Shown: in pieces, positions 49,796-57,523 of the stretch
Layout of the letters: every line of letters starts with the position of its first letter
Position numbering within the stretch: the stretch's first letter is position 1
Assembly: GCF_900078685.2 (NCBI RefSeq)
Contig: NZ_LT546170.1
Location: 665,663 to 729,662 of the forward strand
Source of the DNA: Mycolicibacter icosiumassiliensis
GTDB taxonomy: Bacteria; Actinomycetota; Actinomycetes; Mycobacteriales; Mycobacteriaceae
Length of the DNA stretch: 64,000 bases
Direction: 5' to 3'
The notes under the pieces: model-generated
Told to the model about the DNA's origin: nothing
The model's input: only the letters and a program-made list of their open reading frames with translations
The model's database searches: none
Program-made: the position numbers and the translations under genes

Positions 49796-51913
49796 ATGAG
49801 TCGACCGGCCGGGAACCGGACTCGCCGGGCCACCTCGATGCGCACCTCGGGTAAATCCCGCTGGGTTGCGCCGGCCCCGCGTGCCGCCCGGTTGACCACG
49901 GCGCGCGCCGCGGACCGGGTTCGGCGGGAGCGACGACGCCCGGGCATTCACGCCCTGGACGGCCTGCGCGCGCTGGCCGTCGCGTTGGTGTTGGCCGACC
50001 ACGGTGGCATCCCCGGTCTCTCGGGTGGGTTCCTGGGTGTGGACCTGTTCTTTGTGCTCAGTGGATTCCTGATCACCTCGCTGCTCATCGACGAGCTGGG
50101 CCGAACCGGCCGGATCGACCTCACCGGCTTTTGGATCCGGCGCATCCGCCGGTTGTTGCCCGCTCTGGTGCTCATGGTGCTGACCGTCGCGATAGCTCAC
50201 GAGCTGCTGCCGTCGGAGGCGGTGGTGGGCCTGCGTGAGGATGCGATCGCCGCCTTCTTCTGGGTGGCCAACTGGCGGTTCGTCGCTCAGCGCACGGACT
50301 ATTTCACCGAAGCCGGCACCCCGTCGCCGCTGCAGCACACCTGGTCGCTGGGCGTCGAGGAGCAGTACTACTTTCTCTGGCCGCTGCTGCTGATCGCGAT
50401 CGCGTTGCTGCTGGGGGCCCGCGCCCGGCGCCGCGGCGGGTGGGCCACCGTCGGCGGGGTGCGGCTGACCGTGTTCTTGTTGGCCAGTGCCGGGGCGGCG
50501 GCGTCGGCGACGGCCGCGGAGATGCTGGCCTCGGAGGCCACCCGCGATCGCGTCTACTTCGGCACCGACACTCGTGCGCAGGCCCTGCTGATCGGTGCCG
50601 CGGCCGCGGCCCTGCTGGTGGGGGACTGGCCGGCGCTGACCGCCGGCTGGTCGGTGGTGCGGACCCGCCGCGCGCTGTGGGTCGCTCGCCTGCTGCCGCT
50701 GGTTGGGCTGGCCGTGCTGGCGATGGCGGCCCACCGCGCTACCGGCACCGCCGCGGAGTTCCACGGCGGCCTGCTCACCCTGGTGGCCGTCGCCGCGATC
50801 ACCGTGATCGCCCCGGTCGCCCTGCACCAGAGCGGCCTGCTCGCCCGGGCGTTGGCCTGGTCTCCGCTGGTGTGGCTGGGGACCATCTCCTACGGCGTGT
50901 ACCTGTGGCATTGGCCGGTCTTCCTGGTCCTCAACGGTCAGCGCACCGGATGGTCGGGGTGGGCGCTGTTCGGGGTGCGGTGCGCCGCCACGCTGCTGCT
51001 GGCGGCGGTGTCATGGTGGGCCATCGAGGAACCGATCCGCCGGTGGCGGCCGGCACGGGTGTCGCTGCTGCCACTGGGGGCAGCGGTCAGCGGCACCGCG
51101 GTGGCGGTCACGTTGCTGGTGGTCCCGGTCGTCGAGCTGCCCACGGCCGAAAACGGCGTGACCCCCGAAGTGGCCGCGGCCGCGGCCGTGTCCCCCTCAC
51201 CCCCGGCCCGGCTTTCGGAGTCCAAGAAGCCACGACCGCAGCCCGTGCGGCGCGACCCGAGTCGGCCGCGCACCGTGTCGGTGTTCGGTGATTCGATCGG
51301 CTGGACCCTGATGCACTATCTGCCGGAAACCCCCGGCTACGACTTCATCGATCACACCGTCGTCGGCTGCAGCATCGTGCGGGCCGGTCCGTACCGCTGG
51401 GCCGGCAAGACCATCGATCAGGGCAAGGAGTGCGACGGATGGCCGGCCCGCTGGACCCGGCAGGTCAAGGCCGATCAGCCCGACGTCGTGCTGTTGTTCG
51501 TCGGCCGCTGGGAGACCGTGGACCGAGTCAACGAGGGTCAGTGGTCGCACATCGGCGACCCGACCTTCGACGCCTATCTGACCGCGGAGCTTCGCCGTGC
51601 GCTCGACGTATTGGAATCCGCCGGCAGTCGGGTTGTGGTGACGACCGTGCCCTACAGCCGTTACGGTGAGCGGCCCGACGGCAGTCTGTGGCCGGAGGAC
51701 AATCCGGAGCGCGTGGACCGCTGGAATGCCCTGCTGCGCCGGGAGGTCTCCGGACGGGCCGCCGTCACGGTGATGGACCTGAACAAGAAGCTGGGGCCGG
51801 CCGGCACCTACACCGCCAAAGTCGACGGCATCAAGGTCCGCAGCGATGGCATTCACCTCACCCCCGAAGGGGTGAAGTGGCTGCTCCCGTGGCTGGAGGA
51901 GTCGCTGAGCTGA
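49796..51913 (+). CDS. OafA/YrhL-type acyltransferase with SGNH domain (Rv0111 type)
   Basis: From the ATG at 49796 the protein has 705 residues: an N-terminal basic tail, an acyltransferase-3 domain with about ten membrane helices (HALDGLRALAVALVLADHGG, GFLGVDLFFVLSGFLI, HTWSLGVEEQYYFLWPL, SYGVYLWHWPVFLVLN), and from about 490 an extracellular SGNH-like domain (VSVFGDSIGWTL, DGIHLTPEG with the catalytic Asp/His region). Such proteins O-acylate cell-wall or lipid-linked glycans. The order rhomboid-acyltransferase matches Rv0110-Rv0111. A GTG at 49742 would add 18 residues. Confidence 0.9.
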   Translation: MSRPAGNRTRRATSMRTSGKSRWVAPAPRAARLTTARAADRVRRERRRPGIHALDGLRALAVALVLADHGGIPGLSGGFLGVDLFFVLSGFLITSLLIDELGRTGRIDLTGFWIRRIRRLLPALVLMVLTVAIAHELLPSEAVVGLREDAIAAFFWVANWRFVAQRTDYFTEAGTPSPLQHTWSLGVEEQYYFLWPLLLIAIALLLGARARRRGGWATVGGVRLTVFLLASAGAAASATAAEMLASEATRDRVYFGTDTRAQALLIGAAAAALLVGDWPALTAGWSVVRTRRALWVARLLPLVGLAVLAMAAHRATGTAAEFHGGLLTLVAVAAITVIAPVALHQSGLLARALAWSPLVWLGTISYGVYLWHWPVFLVLNGQRTGWSGWALFGVRCAATLLLAAVSWWAIEEPIRRWRPARVSLLPLGAAVSGTAVAVTLLVVPVVELPTAENGVTPEVAAAAAVSPSPPARLSESKKPRPQPVRRDPSRPRTVSVFGDSIGWTLMHYLPETPGYDFIDHTVVGCSIVRAGPYRWAGKTIDQGKECDGWPARWTRQVKADQPDVVLLFVGRWETVDRVNEGQWSHIGDPTFDAYLTAELRRALDVLESAGSRVVVTTVPYSRYGERPDGSLWPEDNPERVDRWNALLRREVSGRAAVTVMDLNKKLGPAGTYTAKVDGIKVRSDGIHLTPEGVKWLLPWLEESLS

Positions 51914-52065
51914 CCCTCGCGGGCCAGCGCGCCGTGAGGGCAACGTCACACCCGTTCAGGGATCTCAAATTAAATTAGTTTTGCTAACGTAGTTTACATC
52001 GGCGCAGACCGTGCCCTTGAAAGCCAGAAAAATCACTTTCGCGAGATATTCATTAGAGGTTGAAC

Positions 52066-55000
52066 ATGTCCACTGTTTCCACCACCGCTGACGAGGAGCA
52101 ACTCGCCCGCCGCATCGCCGATCTCGTCGCCACCGACCCCCAGTTTGCCGCTGCCCGTCCCGACCCGGCCGTCGCCGCCGCTTTGGAAGGATCGGCAGGA
52201 CAGTCGCGGCTGGCGCAGATCGCCCGGACTGTCTTCGACGGCTACGCCGAGCGGCCGGCGCTCGGACAGCGCGCCGTCGAGTACGTCACCGATCCGGCTA
52301 CCGGCCGTACCGCCACCGCACTACTGCCGCACTACGACACCATCACCTACGCCGAGCTGGGGGAGCGAGTCCGCGCCGCGGCTGCCGCCCTGTCCGCCGG
52401 CGCCGTGCGGCCCGGCGACCGGGTTGCGGTGCTGGGGTTCACCAGCGTCGACTACACCGTCATCGATGTGGCGCTGGGTCAGATCGGTGCGGTCTCGGTG
52501 CCGCTGCAGACCTCGGCGGCGATCAGCACGTTGGTGCCGATCGTGGCCGAGACCGAGCCGCGGGTTATCGCCACCAGTGTCGACTCGCTGCCCGATGCGG
52601 TCGAGTTGGTGCTGACGGGTCCGGCCCCCACTCGCCTGGTGGTGTTCGACTACCACGAGCAGGTCGACGATCACCGCGATGCGCTTGCCGATGCTCGGGC
52701 GCGACTGGCCGGTGTCGAGGTGGTTGTCGAGCCGCTGGCCGATCTGCTGGCCCGCGGTCACGCGCTGTCTTTAGCGGACTTGCCGGACTCCGGCGACGAC
52801 ACCAACCCGCTGGCACTGCTGGTCTACACCTCGGGCAGCACCGGCGCCCCCAAAGGCGCGATGTACCCGGCGAGCAACGTGGCCCGGATGTGGGTGCGGT
52901 CGAGGAAGAACTGGTTCGGCCCGACCGCCGTCTCGATCACGCTGAACTTCATGCCGATGAGCCACATCATGGGCCGGGGCATCTTGTACGGCACCCTCGG
53001 CAACGGCGGTACCGCCTACTTCAGCGCACGCAGCGACCTGTCCACCTTCCTCGAAGACCTCGCCCTGGTTCGCCCGACCGAACTGAACTTCGTCCCCCGG
53101 ATCTGGGAGATGCTCTACCAGCACTTCCGCAGCGAAGTCGATGGTGTGAGCGGAGACCGGGCAGCCGCCGAAGCGCAGGTCTTGGCGCAGATGCGCGCCG
53201 AGCTGCTCGGCGGACGGTGCATCTTCGCGATGACCGGCTCGGCGCCGATCTCCGATGAGCTGCGGGCCTGGGTCGATCAGCTCACCGAGCAGCATGTGCT
53301 CAACGGCTATGGCTCCACCGAAGCGGGCATGGTGCTCTTCGACGGCGAAGTGCAGCGGCCGCCGGTGCTCGACTACAAACTGGTCGACGTGCCGGATCTG
53401 GGCTACTTCGGCACCGACACCCCGCACCCGCGCGGCGAACTGCTACTCAAGACCGAGAACCTGTTCCCCGGCTACTACAAGCGTCCCGAGGTGACCGCCG
53501 AGGTGTTCGACGCCGACGGTTACTACCGGACCGGCGACGTGGTCGCCGAGATCGCACCGGACCACCTGGTCTACGTCGACCGGCGCAACAACGTGCTCAA
53601 ACTGGCCCAGGGCGAGTTCGTCACCCTGGCCAAGTTGGAGGCGGTGTTCGGCAACAGTCCACTGGTGCGCCAGATCTACGTCTACGGCAACAGTGCGCAG
53701 CCCTACCTGCTGGCCGTGGTGGTCCCGACCCCAGAAGCTCAGGCCCGCTTCGATTCCGATGCCGCCCTCAAAGCCAGTATCGCCGAGTCGCTGCAGCAGG
53801 TGGCCAAAGACGCCGATCTGCAGTCCTACGAAGTTCCGCGTGACTTCATCGTGGAGACCGAGCCGTTCACACTGGAGAACGGACTGCTGACCGGGATCCG
53901 CAAGCTGGCCTGGCCGAAGCTGAAGGCGCACTATGGCGACCGCCTTGAGCGTCGCTACGCCGAGCTGGCCGAAGGGCAAGCCAGTGAGTTGAGTGACTTG
54001 CGTCAACACGGAGCGCAGCGCCCGGCGCTGGAGACGGTCAGTCGCGCCGCTGCGGCGCTATTGGGGGCCTCGGCCAGTGACCTGGCCCCAGAGGCCCACT
54101 TCACCGATTTGGGTGGCGACTCCCTGTCGGCGCTGACGTTCGGCAACCTGCTACGTGACATCTTCGACGTCGACGTGCCAGTGGGCGTGATCGTCAGCCC
54201 GGCAAACGATCTGGCGGCGATCGCCGACTACATCACCGCTGAGCGCAACGGCGCTGAAGGCGCCCGCAAGCGGCCGACCTTCGCGTCTGTGCACGGCCGT
54301 GACGCAGTCGAAGTGGCGGCGGCCGACCTGACCCTGGACAAGTTCCTCGACGAGGCGACGCTGGCCGCGGCTCCGTCACTGCCCGGCCCCTCCGAGCAGG
54401 TCCGCACCGTGCTGTTGACCGGTGCGACCGGCTTCCTCGGTCGCTACCTGGCGCTGGAGTGGTTGGAGCGGCTGGCCCCGGTGGGCGGACAGCTGATCTG
54501 CCTGGTGCGTGCGAAGTCCGACTCCGATGCCCGCCGGCGGTTGGACAGTGTCTTCGACAGCGGAGACGAGCGGCTGCTGGCGCACTACACCGAACTTGCC
54601 GCCAAGCACCTCGAAGTCATCGCCGGTGACAAGGGCGAAGCGAACCTTGGTCTGGATCAAGAGGTTTGGCAGCGGCTGGCGGACACTGTCGACGTGATCG
54701 TCGACCCGGCCGCCTTGGTCAACCACGTGTTGCCCTATAGCGAGTTGTTCGGACCGAACGCGCTCGGTACCGCCGAGCTGCTCCGGGTCGCGCTCACCAG
54801 CAAGATCAAGCCGTTCACCTACTTCTCGACTATTGGTGTGGGCGACCAGATTCCGCCGGGAAAGTTCACCGAGGACGCCGACGTGCGGGTGATGAGTGCG
54901 GTCCGGGCGATCAACGACGGCTACGCCAACGGTTACGGCACCAGCAAGTGGGCCGGCGAGGTGCTGTTGCGTGAGGCCAACGATCTGTGCGGCTTGCCGG

Positions 55001-55602
55001 TTGCGGTGTTCCGTTGCGACATGATCCTGGCCGACACCAGCTACGCCGGCCAGCTGAACCTGCCCGACATGTTCACCCGGATGATTTTCAGCCTGGTTGC
55101 GGCCGGGGTGGCGCCCGGTTCGTTCTACGAACTCAGCGCTGACGGACAGCGGCAGCGCGCGCACTACGACGGCCTGCCGGTGGAGTTCATCGCCGAGGCT
55201 TCCACCACGCTGGGGTCCTTTGCGACCGGCGGGTACACCACCTATCACGTGATGAACCCGTACGACGACGGTCTGGGGATGGACGAATTCGTCGACTGGT
55301 TGATCGAGGCCGGCTATCCGATCCGGCGGATCGCCGACTACGGCGACTGGTTGCAGCGGTTCGAGACCACGCTGCGTGCGCTGCCGGAAAACCAGCGCCA
55401 GGCGTCGCTGCTGCCGCTGCTGCACAACTACCAGAAGCCGCAGCAGCCGATCTGCGGATCGATCGCACCGACGGACAGGTTCCGGGCTGCGGTGCAGTCG
55501 GCCGGGATTGGGCCTGACCCCAAGCATCCCGACATTCCGCATGTCACGCCGGCGGTGATCGTCAAGTACGTCACCGATCTGCAACTGCTCGGGCTGCTCT
55601 GA
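52066..55602 (+). CDS. car: Carboxylic acid reductase (FadD9-like)
   Basis: The enzyme uses ATP and NADPH to reduce carboxylic acids to aldehydes. The 1178-residue protein has an adenylation domain (VYTSGSTGAPKGAMYP at about 252), a carrier domain with the phosphopantetheine Ser in GGDSLSALTF (about 683), and a reductase domain with TGATGFLGRYL (about 784) and YGTSKWAGEV (about 957). It needs phosphopantetheinylation by a PPTase encoded elsewhere. The ATG at 52066 follows GAGG. It lies between the Rv0111-like and LdtMt1-like genes and so may be an insertion relative to M. tuberculosis. Confidence 0.95.
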   Translation: MSTVSTTADEEQLARRIADLVATDPQFAAARPDPAVAAALEGSAGQSRLAQIARTVFDGYAERPALGQRAVEYVTDPATGRTATALLPHYDTITYAELGERVRAAAAALSAGAVRPGDRVAVLGFTSVDYTVIDVALGQIGAVSVPLQTSAAISTLVPIVAETEPRVIATSVDSLPDAVELVLTGPAPTRLVVFDYHEQVDDHRDALADARARLAGVEVVVEPLADLLARGHALSLADLPDSGDDTNPLALLVYTSGSTGAPKGAMYPASNVARMWVRSRKNWFGPTAVSITLNFMPMSHIMGRGILYGTLGNGGTAYFSARSDLSTFLEDLALVRPTELNFVPRIWEMLYQHFRSEVDGVSGDRAAAEAQVLAQMRAELLGGRCIFAMTGSAPISDELRAWVDQLTEQHVLNGYGSTEAGMVLFDGEVQRPPVLDYKLVDVPDLGYFGTDTPHPRGELLLKTENLFPGYYKRPEVTAEVFDADGYYRTGDVVAEIAPDHLVYVDRRNNVLKLAQGEFVTLAKLEAVFGNSPLVRQIYVYGNSAQPYLLAVVVPTPEAQARFDSDAALKASIAESLQQVAKDADLQSYEVPRDFIVETEPFTLENGLLTGIRKLAWPKLKAHYGDRLERRYAELAEGQASELSDLRQHGAQRPALETVSRAAAALLGASASDLAPEAHFTDLGGDSLSALTFGNLLRDIFDVDVPVGVIVSPANDLAAIADYITAERNGAEGARKRPTFASVHGRDAVEVAAADLTLDKFLDEATLAAAPSLPGPSEQVRTVLLTGATGFLGRYLALEWLERLAPVGGQLICLVRAKSDSDARRRLDSVFDSGDERLLAHYTELAAKHLEVIAGDKGEANLGLDQEVWQRLADTVDVIVDPAALVNHVLPYSELFGPNALGTAELLRVALTSKIKPFTYFSTIGVGDQIPPGKFTEDADVRVMSAVRAINDGYANGYGTSKWAGEVLLREANDLCGLPVAVFRCDMILADTSYAGQLNLPDMFTRMIFSLVAAGVAPGSFYELSADGQRQRAHYDGLPVEFIAEASTTLGSFATGGYTTYHVMNPYDDGLGMDEFVDWLIEAGYPIRRIADYGDWLQRFETTLRALPENQRQASLLPLLHNYQKPQQPICGSIAPTDRFRAAVQSAGIGPDPKHPDIPHVTPAVIVKYVTDLQLLGLL

Positions 55603-55625
55603 CCCGGCGGGATGTTCTCGCCGCG

Positions 55626-55678
55626 AGCAGTCGCGAAAGCCCCTGACGGAGCCTCCGCAGCGGGCTTTCGCGACTGCT
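55626..55678 (+). terminator. Long stem-loop after carboxylic acid reductase
   Basis: AGCAGTCGCGAAAGCCC (55626-55642) and GGGCTTTCGCGACTGCT (55662-55678) are perfect 17-base complements with a 19-base loop, 24 bases after the car stop. No U-tract follows, as is usual for mycobacterial intrinsic-like terminators. Confidence 0.75.
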
Positions 55679-55680
55679 TG

Positions 55681-55712
55681 CGCTTAAAGGCTCTCGCGCT
55701 TAAGGGCTCTCG
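55681..55712 (+). repeat. 16-bp tandem direct repeat
   Basis: CGCTTAAAGGCTCTCG (55681-55696) is followed immediately by CGCTTAAGGGCTCTCG (55697-55712), 15 of 16 bases identical. It lies just after the car terminator and before the leader of the small basic gene, so it may be part of a promoter region. Confidence 0.7.
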
Positions 55713-55808
55713 CACGTTTGCGTTTGACGGTCCCGTATTTCGATGCCACCATGGTGGACAATGCCACGACATGCCCGTGTGTCCCGACCGGAAGGAGGTG
55801 AGGGCGAA

Positions 55809-55916
55809 GTGAGTTCTAGTGACGGTCCGCATCCGTATCCGTGTTCCACGATCGATCTGTTCCTCACCGGTTCCGGCGCCTCCGCTCAAGTTTTTTCGGT
55901 TTTTTTGAAGGCCTGA
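55809..55916 (+). CDS. 35-residue short ORF with very strong ribosome binding site
   Basis: AAGGAGGTG (55792-55800) lies 8 bases before a GTG (55809) that begins a 36-codon frame (VSSSDGPHPYPCSTIDLFLT, then ending VFSVFLKA, stop 55914-55916). This is a better Shine-Dalgarno than most genes here have. A preceding 16-codon ATG frame (55751-55801) ends inside that ribosome binding site. The pair could be leader peptides of the downstream gene at 55981, or a small protein. No homology is recognised. Evidence is signal strength only. Confidence 0.4.
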   Translation: MSSSDGPHPYPCSTIDLFLTGSGASAQVFSVFLKA

Positions 55917-55980
55917 ACCACGAGTTCCGCCGACCCCTAAGGGTTGTGTCGGCCGGTGAGTTTCCCGGCAGGAGAAAATC

Positions 55981-56220
55981 ATGGCTTTCATCACCATCAG
56001 TGTTCTGGCTCTCGACGGCTCGACGGACCACCAGGCGGGTAACCGCATGGTGAGCCGACTGCGTAACCGCCTGGCCGCTCGTCGTGAACTGCGTCGTGAG
56101 CTGCGTGCTCAGCGCTACGTGGCGCACATGCCCACGGCGGTCCTCGGCGCCTGTGCAGGCCTAAAGGTTTGGGCGATCGTAACCGCGGGTCGCCGCGTTT
56201 ACGATCGCCCAAGCCTTTAG
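55981..56220 (+). CDS. Small basic protein (79 residues)
   Basis: The ORF starts MAFITISVLALDGSTDHQAG with AGGAG upstream (55971-55975), then an Arg-rich helical stretch (RLRNRLAARRELRRELRAQR), a hydrophobic segment (MPTAVLGACAGLKVWAIVTAG) and ends YDRPSL. The coding region's 3' end is inside a 30-bp inverted repeat shared with the convergent L,D-transpeptidase gene. No family is recognised. The upstream short ORF suggests post-transcriptional control, which is inference. Confidence 0.55.
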   Translation: MAFITISVLALDGSTDHQAGNRMVSRLRNRLAARRELRRELRAQRYVAHMPTAVLGACAGLKVWAIVTAGRRVYDRPSL

Positions 56221-56228
56221 GCCTGCAC
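56153..56228. terminator. 30-bp stem-loop shared by convergent genes
   Basis: The arm at 56153-56182 (GTGCAGGCCTAAAGGTTT onward) and the arm at 56199-56228 are complementary over 30 bases with one G-T mismatch, with a 16-base loop. It contains the stop codon of the small basic gene (56218-56220) and that of the L,D-transpeptidase (56217-56219). It works for both strands and its arms are translated in both genes. Confidence 0.85.
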
Positions 56229-56990
56229 GATGATTGGGTCGCCCAGGTGTACCGAGTTGAAGTACCACGCGGCGTCGTCGGGGCTTAGGTTGATGCAGCC
56301 GTGGCTGACGTTCGAGTAGCCCTGCGAGCCCACCGACCAGGGGGCAGAGTGCACGTAGACGCCGCTCCAGGTAACCCGAACGGCGTATTCGCCGTTGAGC
56401 AGGTAGCCCTCCGGGTCATTGAGCGGGATGCCGATGGTGCGCGAATCGAACTTGATGGTGCGCTCTTTCGACAGTGCAGTGAAGGAGCCGATTGGCGTGG
56501 GGCGCTTGGGTTTACCCATGGACGCCGCCATGATCCGCTGGATCTCGCCATTGACGCTGACGGTGAAGGTGTGGTCGGAGATGTCGGCGAGCCCCACGAC
56601 CGCGTCGCCGGTATCGAAACCCGTTGACATCCCGTGGGCGTCGACACTGATCTTGCTGTGCGGTGACCAGTAGCCGTCCGGGACCCACTGCACGACATCG
56701 CTGCTGGTCCACTCGAAGTGACCGGCATTGTTGCCCGTGGAGTTGATGTGGATCCCACGTTCGGCGGCCGCCCGGTCCACGACCGGTCCGTTGAAGGTCA
56801 CGATCACCGGGTAGGCCACCCCCACGACAGAGCCGGCAGCCGGCTCGATCGCCGCCACGGCCAGCCCCCGTGCCGGCGATGTCTGAGCCGCTTCGCTGAT
56901 GCCGGCCGACACCCCTATAGCTACGACAGCCAGGGTCACCGACCCGGCAATCGCCACAATTCCCCGCCTCACATTGCGCATGGCATCCAT
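56217..56990 (-). CDS. ldtA: L,D-transpeptidase (LdtMt1/Rv0116c type)
   Basis: The enzyme forms 3-3 cross-links in peptidoglycan. The 257-residue protein has a signal anchor (VAIAGSVTLAVVAIGVSAGI), an Ig-like domain (about 40-120) and a YkuD catalytic domain from about 130. The catalytic motif is SHGCINLS (about 233-240), with VHSAPWSVGSQGYS just before. M. tuberculosis Rv0116c is 251 residues. This is carbapenem-sensitive chemistry in characterised relatives. Stop codon is in a shared terminator. Confidence 0.92.
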   Translation of the reverse strand: MDAMRNVRRGIVAIAGSVTLAVVAIGVSAGISEAAQTSPARGLAVAAIEPAAGSVVGVAYPVIVTFNGPVVDRAAAERGIHINSTGNNAGHFEWTSSDVVQWVPDGYWSPHSKISVDAHGMSTGFDTGDAVVGLADISDHTFTVSVNGEIQRIMAASMGKPKRPTPIGSFTALSKERTIKFDSRTIGIPLNDPEGYLLNGEYAVRVTWSGVYVHSAPWSVGSQGYSNVSHGCINLSPDDAAWYFNSVHLGDPIIVQA

Positions 56991-57020
56991 TGTGCCAACT
57001 GCAACGCCATCAGCGCAGTT

Positions 57021-57503
57021 TTAGCCGTCGTCTGACGCGCTGAGCAGGTCTCCCCAGGCCGCCTCGGTCCCGGTCGAGCCGATGGTGTGGATCGCGAACA
57101 TCGAGCCGCCGGCCAGCGCGATCACCACGGTGACGATCCCCAGCCGCAGCAGTGAACCGACTTTGCTGCCGCGCGACAGCGCCACGTGCAGCCCCGCCAG
57201 CAACACCGCGGCGACCGCTAGGCCCACGGCCATGTAGAGGCCGTACTCGCCGGCAGCCATGTGCGCGTCCAGCTTGGGAGACGGGGCGATCTTGCCGGTG
57301 TCGGCCAGCCACTCGCCGGCGGTGACCGTCAGCGGTGTCACCAGCAGCGTGATGGCGGAAAATGTCACCACCAGCCAGACCAATCGCCGTCGAGCCGCCG
57401 GCCACACCGCGCACACGATCAGCAGGACCGCGGTCAGGGGAACCAGCGACACCACCACATGCAGCAGCACGACGTGGGCGGGCAACCCGGCGATTGTCGA
57501 CAT
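57021..57503 (-). CDS. DUF2231 membrane protein
   Basis: The 160-residue protein has four hydrophobic segments (HVVLLHVVVSLVPLTAVLLI, LVWLVVTFSAITLLVTPLTV, YGLYMAVGLAVAAVLLAGLH, LGIVTVVIALAGGSMFAIHT) with His in the first and fourth helices, as in DUF2231, whose function is unknown; haem or quinone binding has been suggested for related proteins. It is downstream of fusA2 on the same strand, 20 bp away, so is probably in its operon. Confidence 0.82.
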   Translation of the reverse strand: MSTIAGLPAHVVLLHVVVSLVPLTAVLLIVCAVWPAARRRLVWLVVTFSAITLLVTPLTVTAGEWLADTGKIAPSPKLDAHMAAGEYGLYMAVGLAVAAVLLAGLHVALSRGSKVGSLLRLGIVTVVIALAGGSMFAIHTIGSTGTEAAWGDLLSASDDG

Positions 57504-57523
57504 GGACGTCCTCTCTGCGGCGA

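Noticed and set aside
51914..52065. Possible small gene between the acyltransferase and car
   Set aside because: Only an AT-rich promoter-like stretch and the car ribosome binding site are visible.
55751..55801. Cysteine-responsive attenuator leader peptide (MVDNATTCPCVPTGRR)
   Set aside because: Known mycobacterial attenuators carry consecutive Cys codons; here there are only two separated by Pro, so no basis to claim it.
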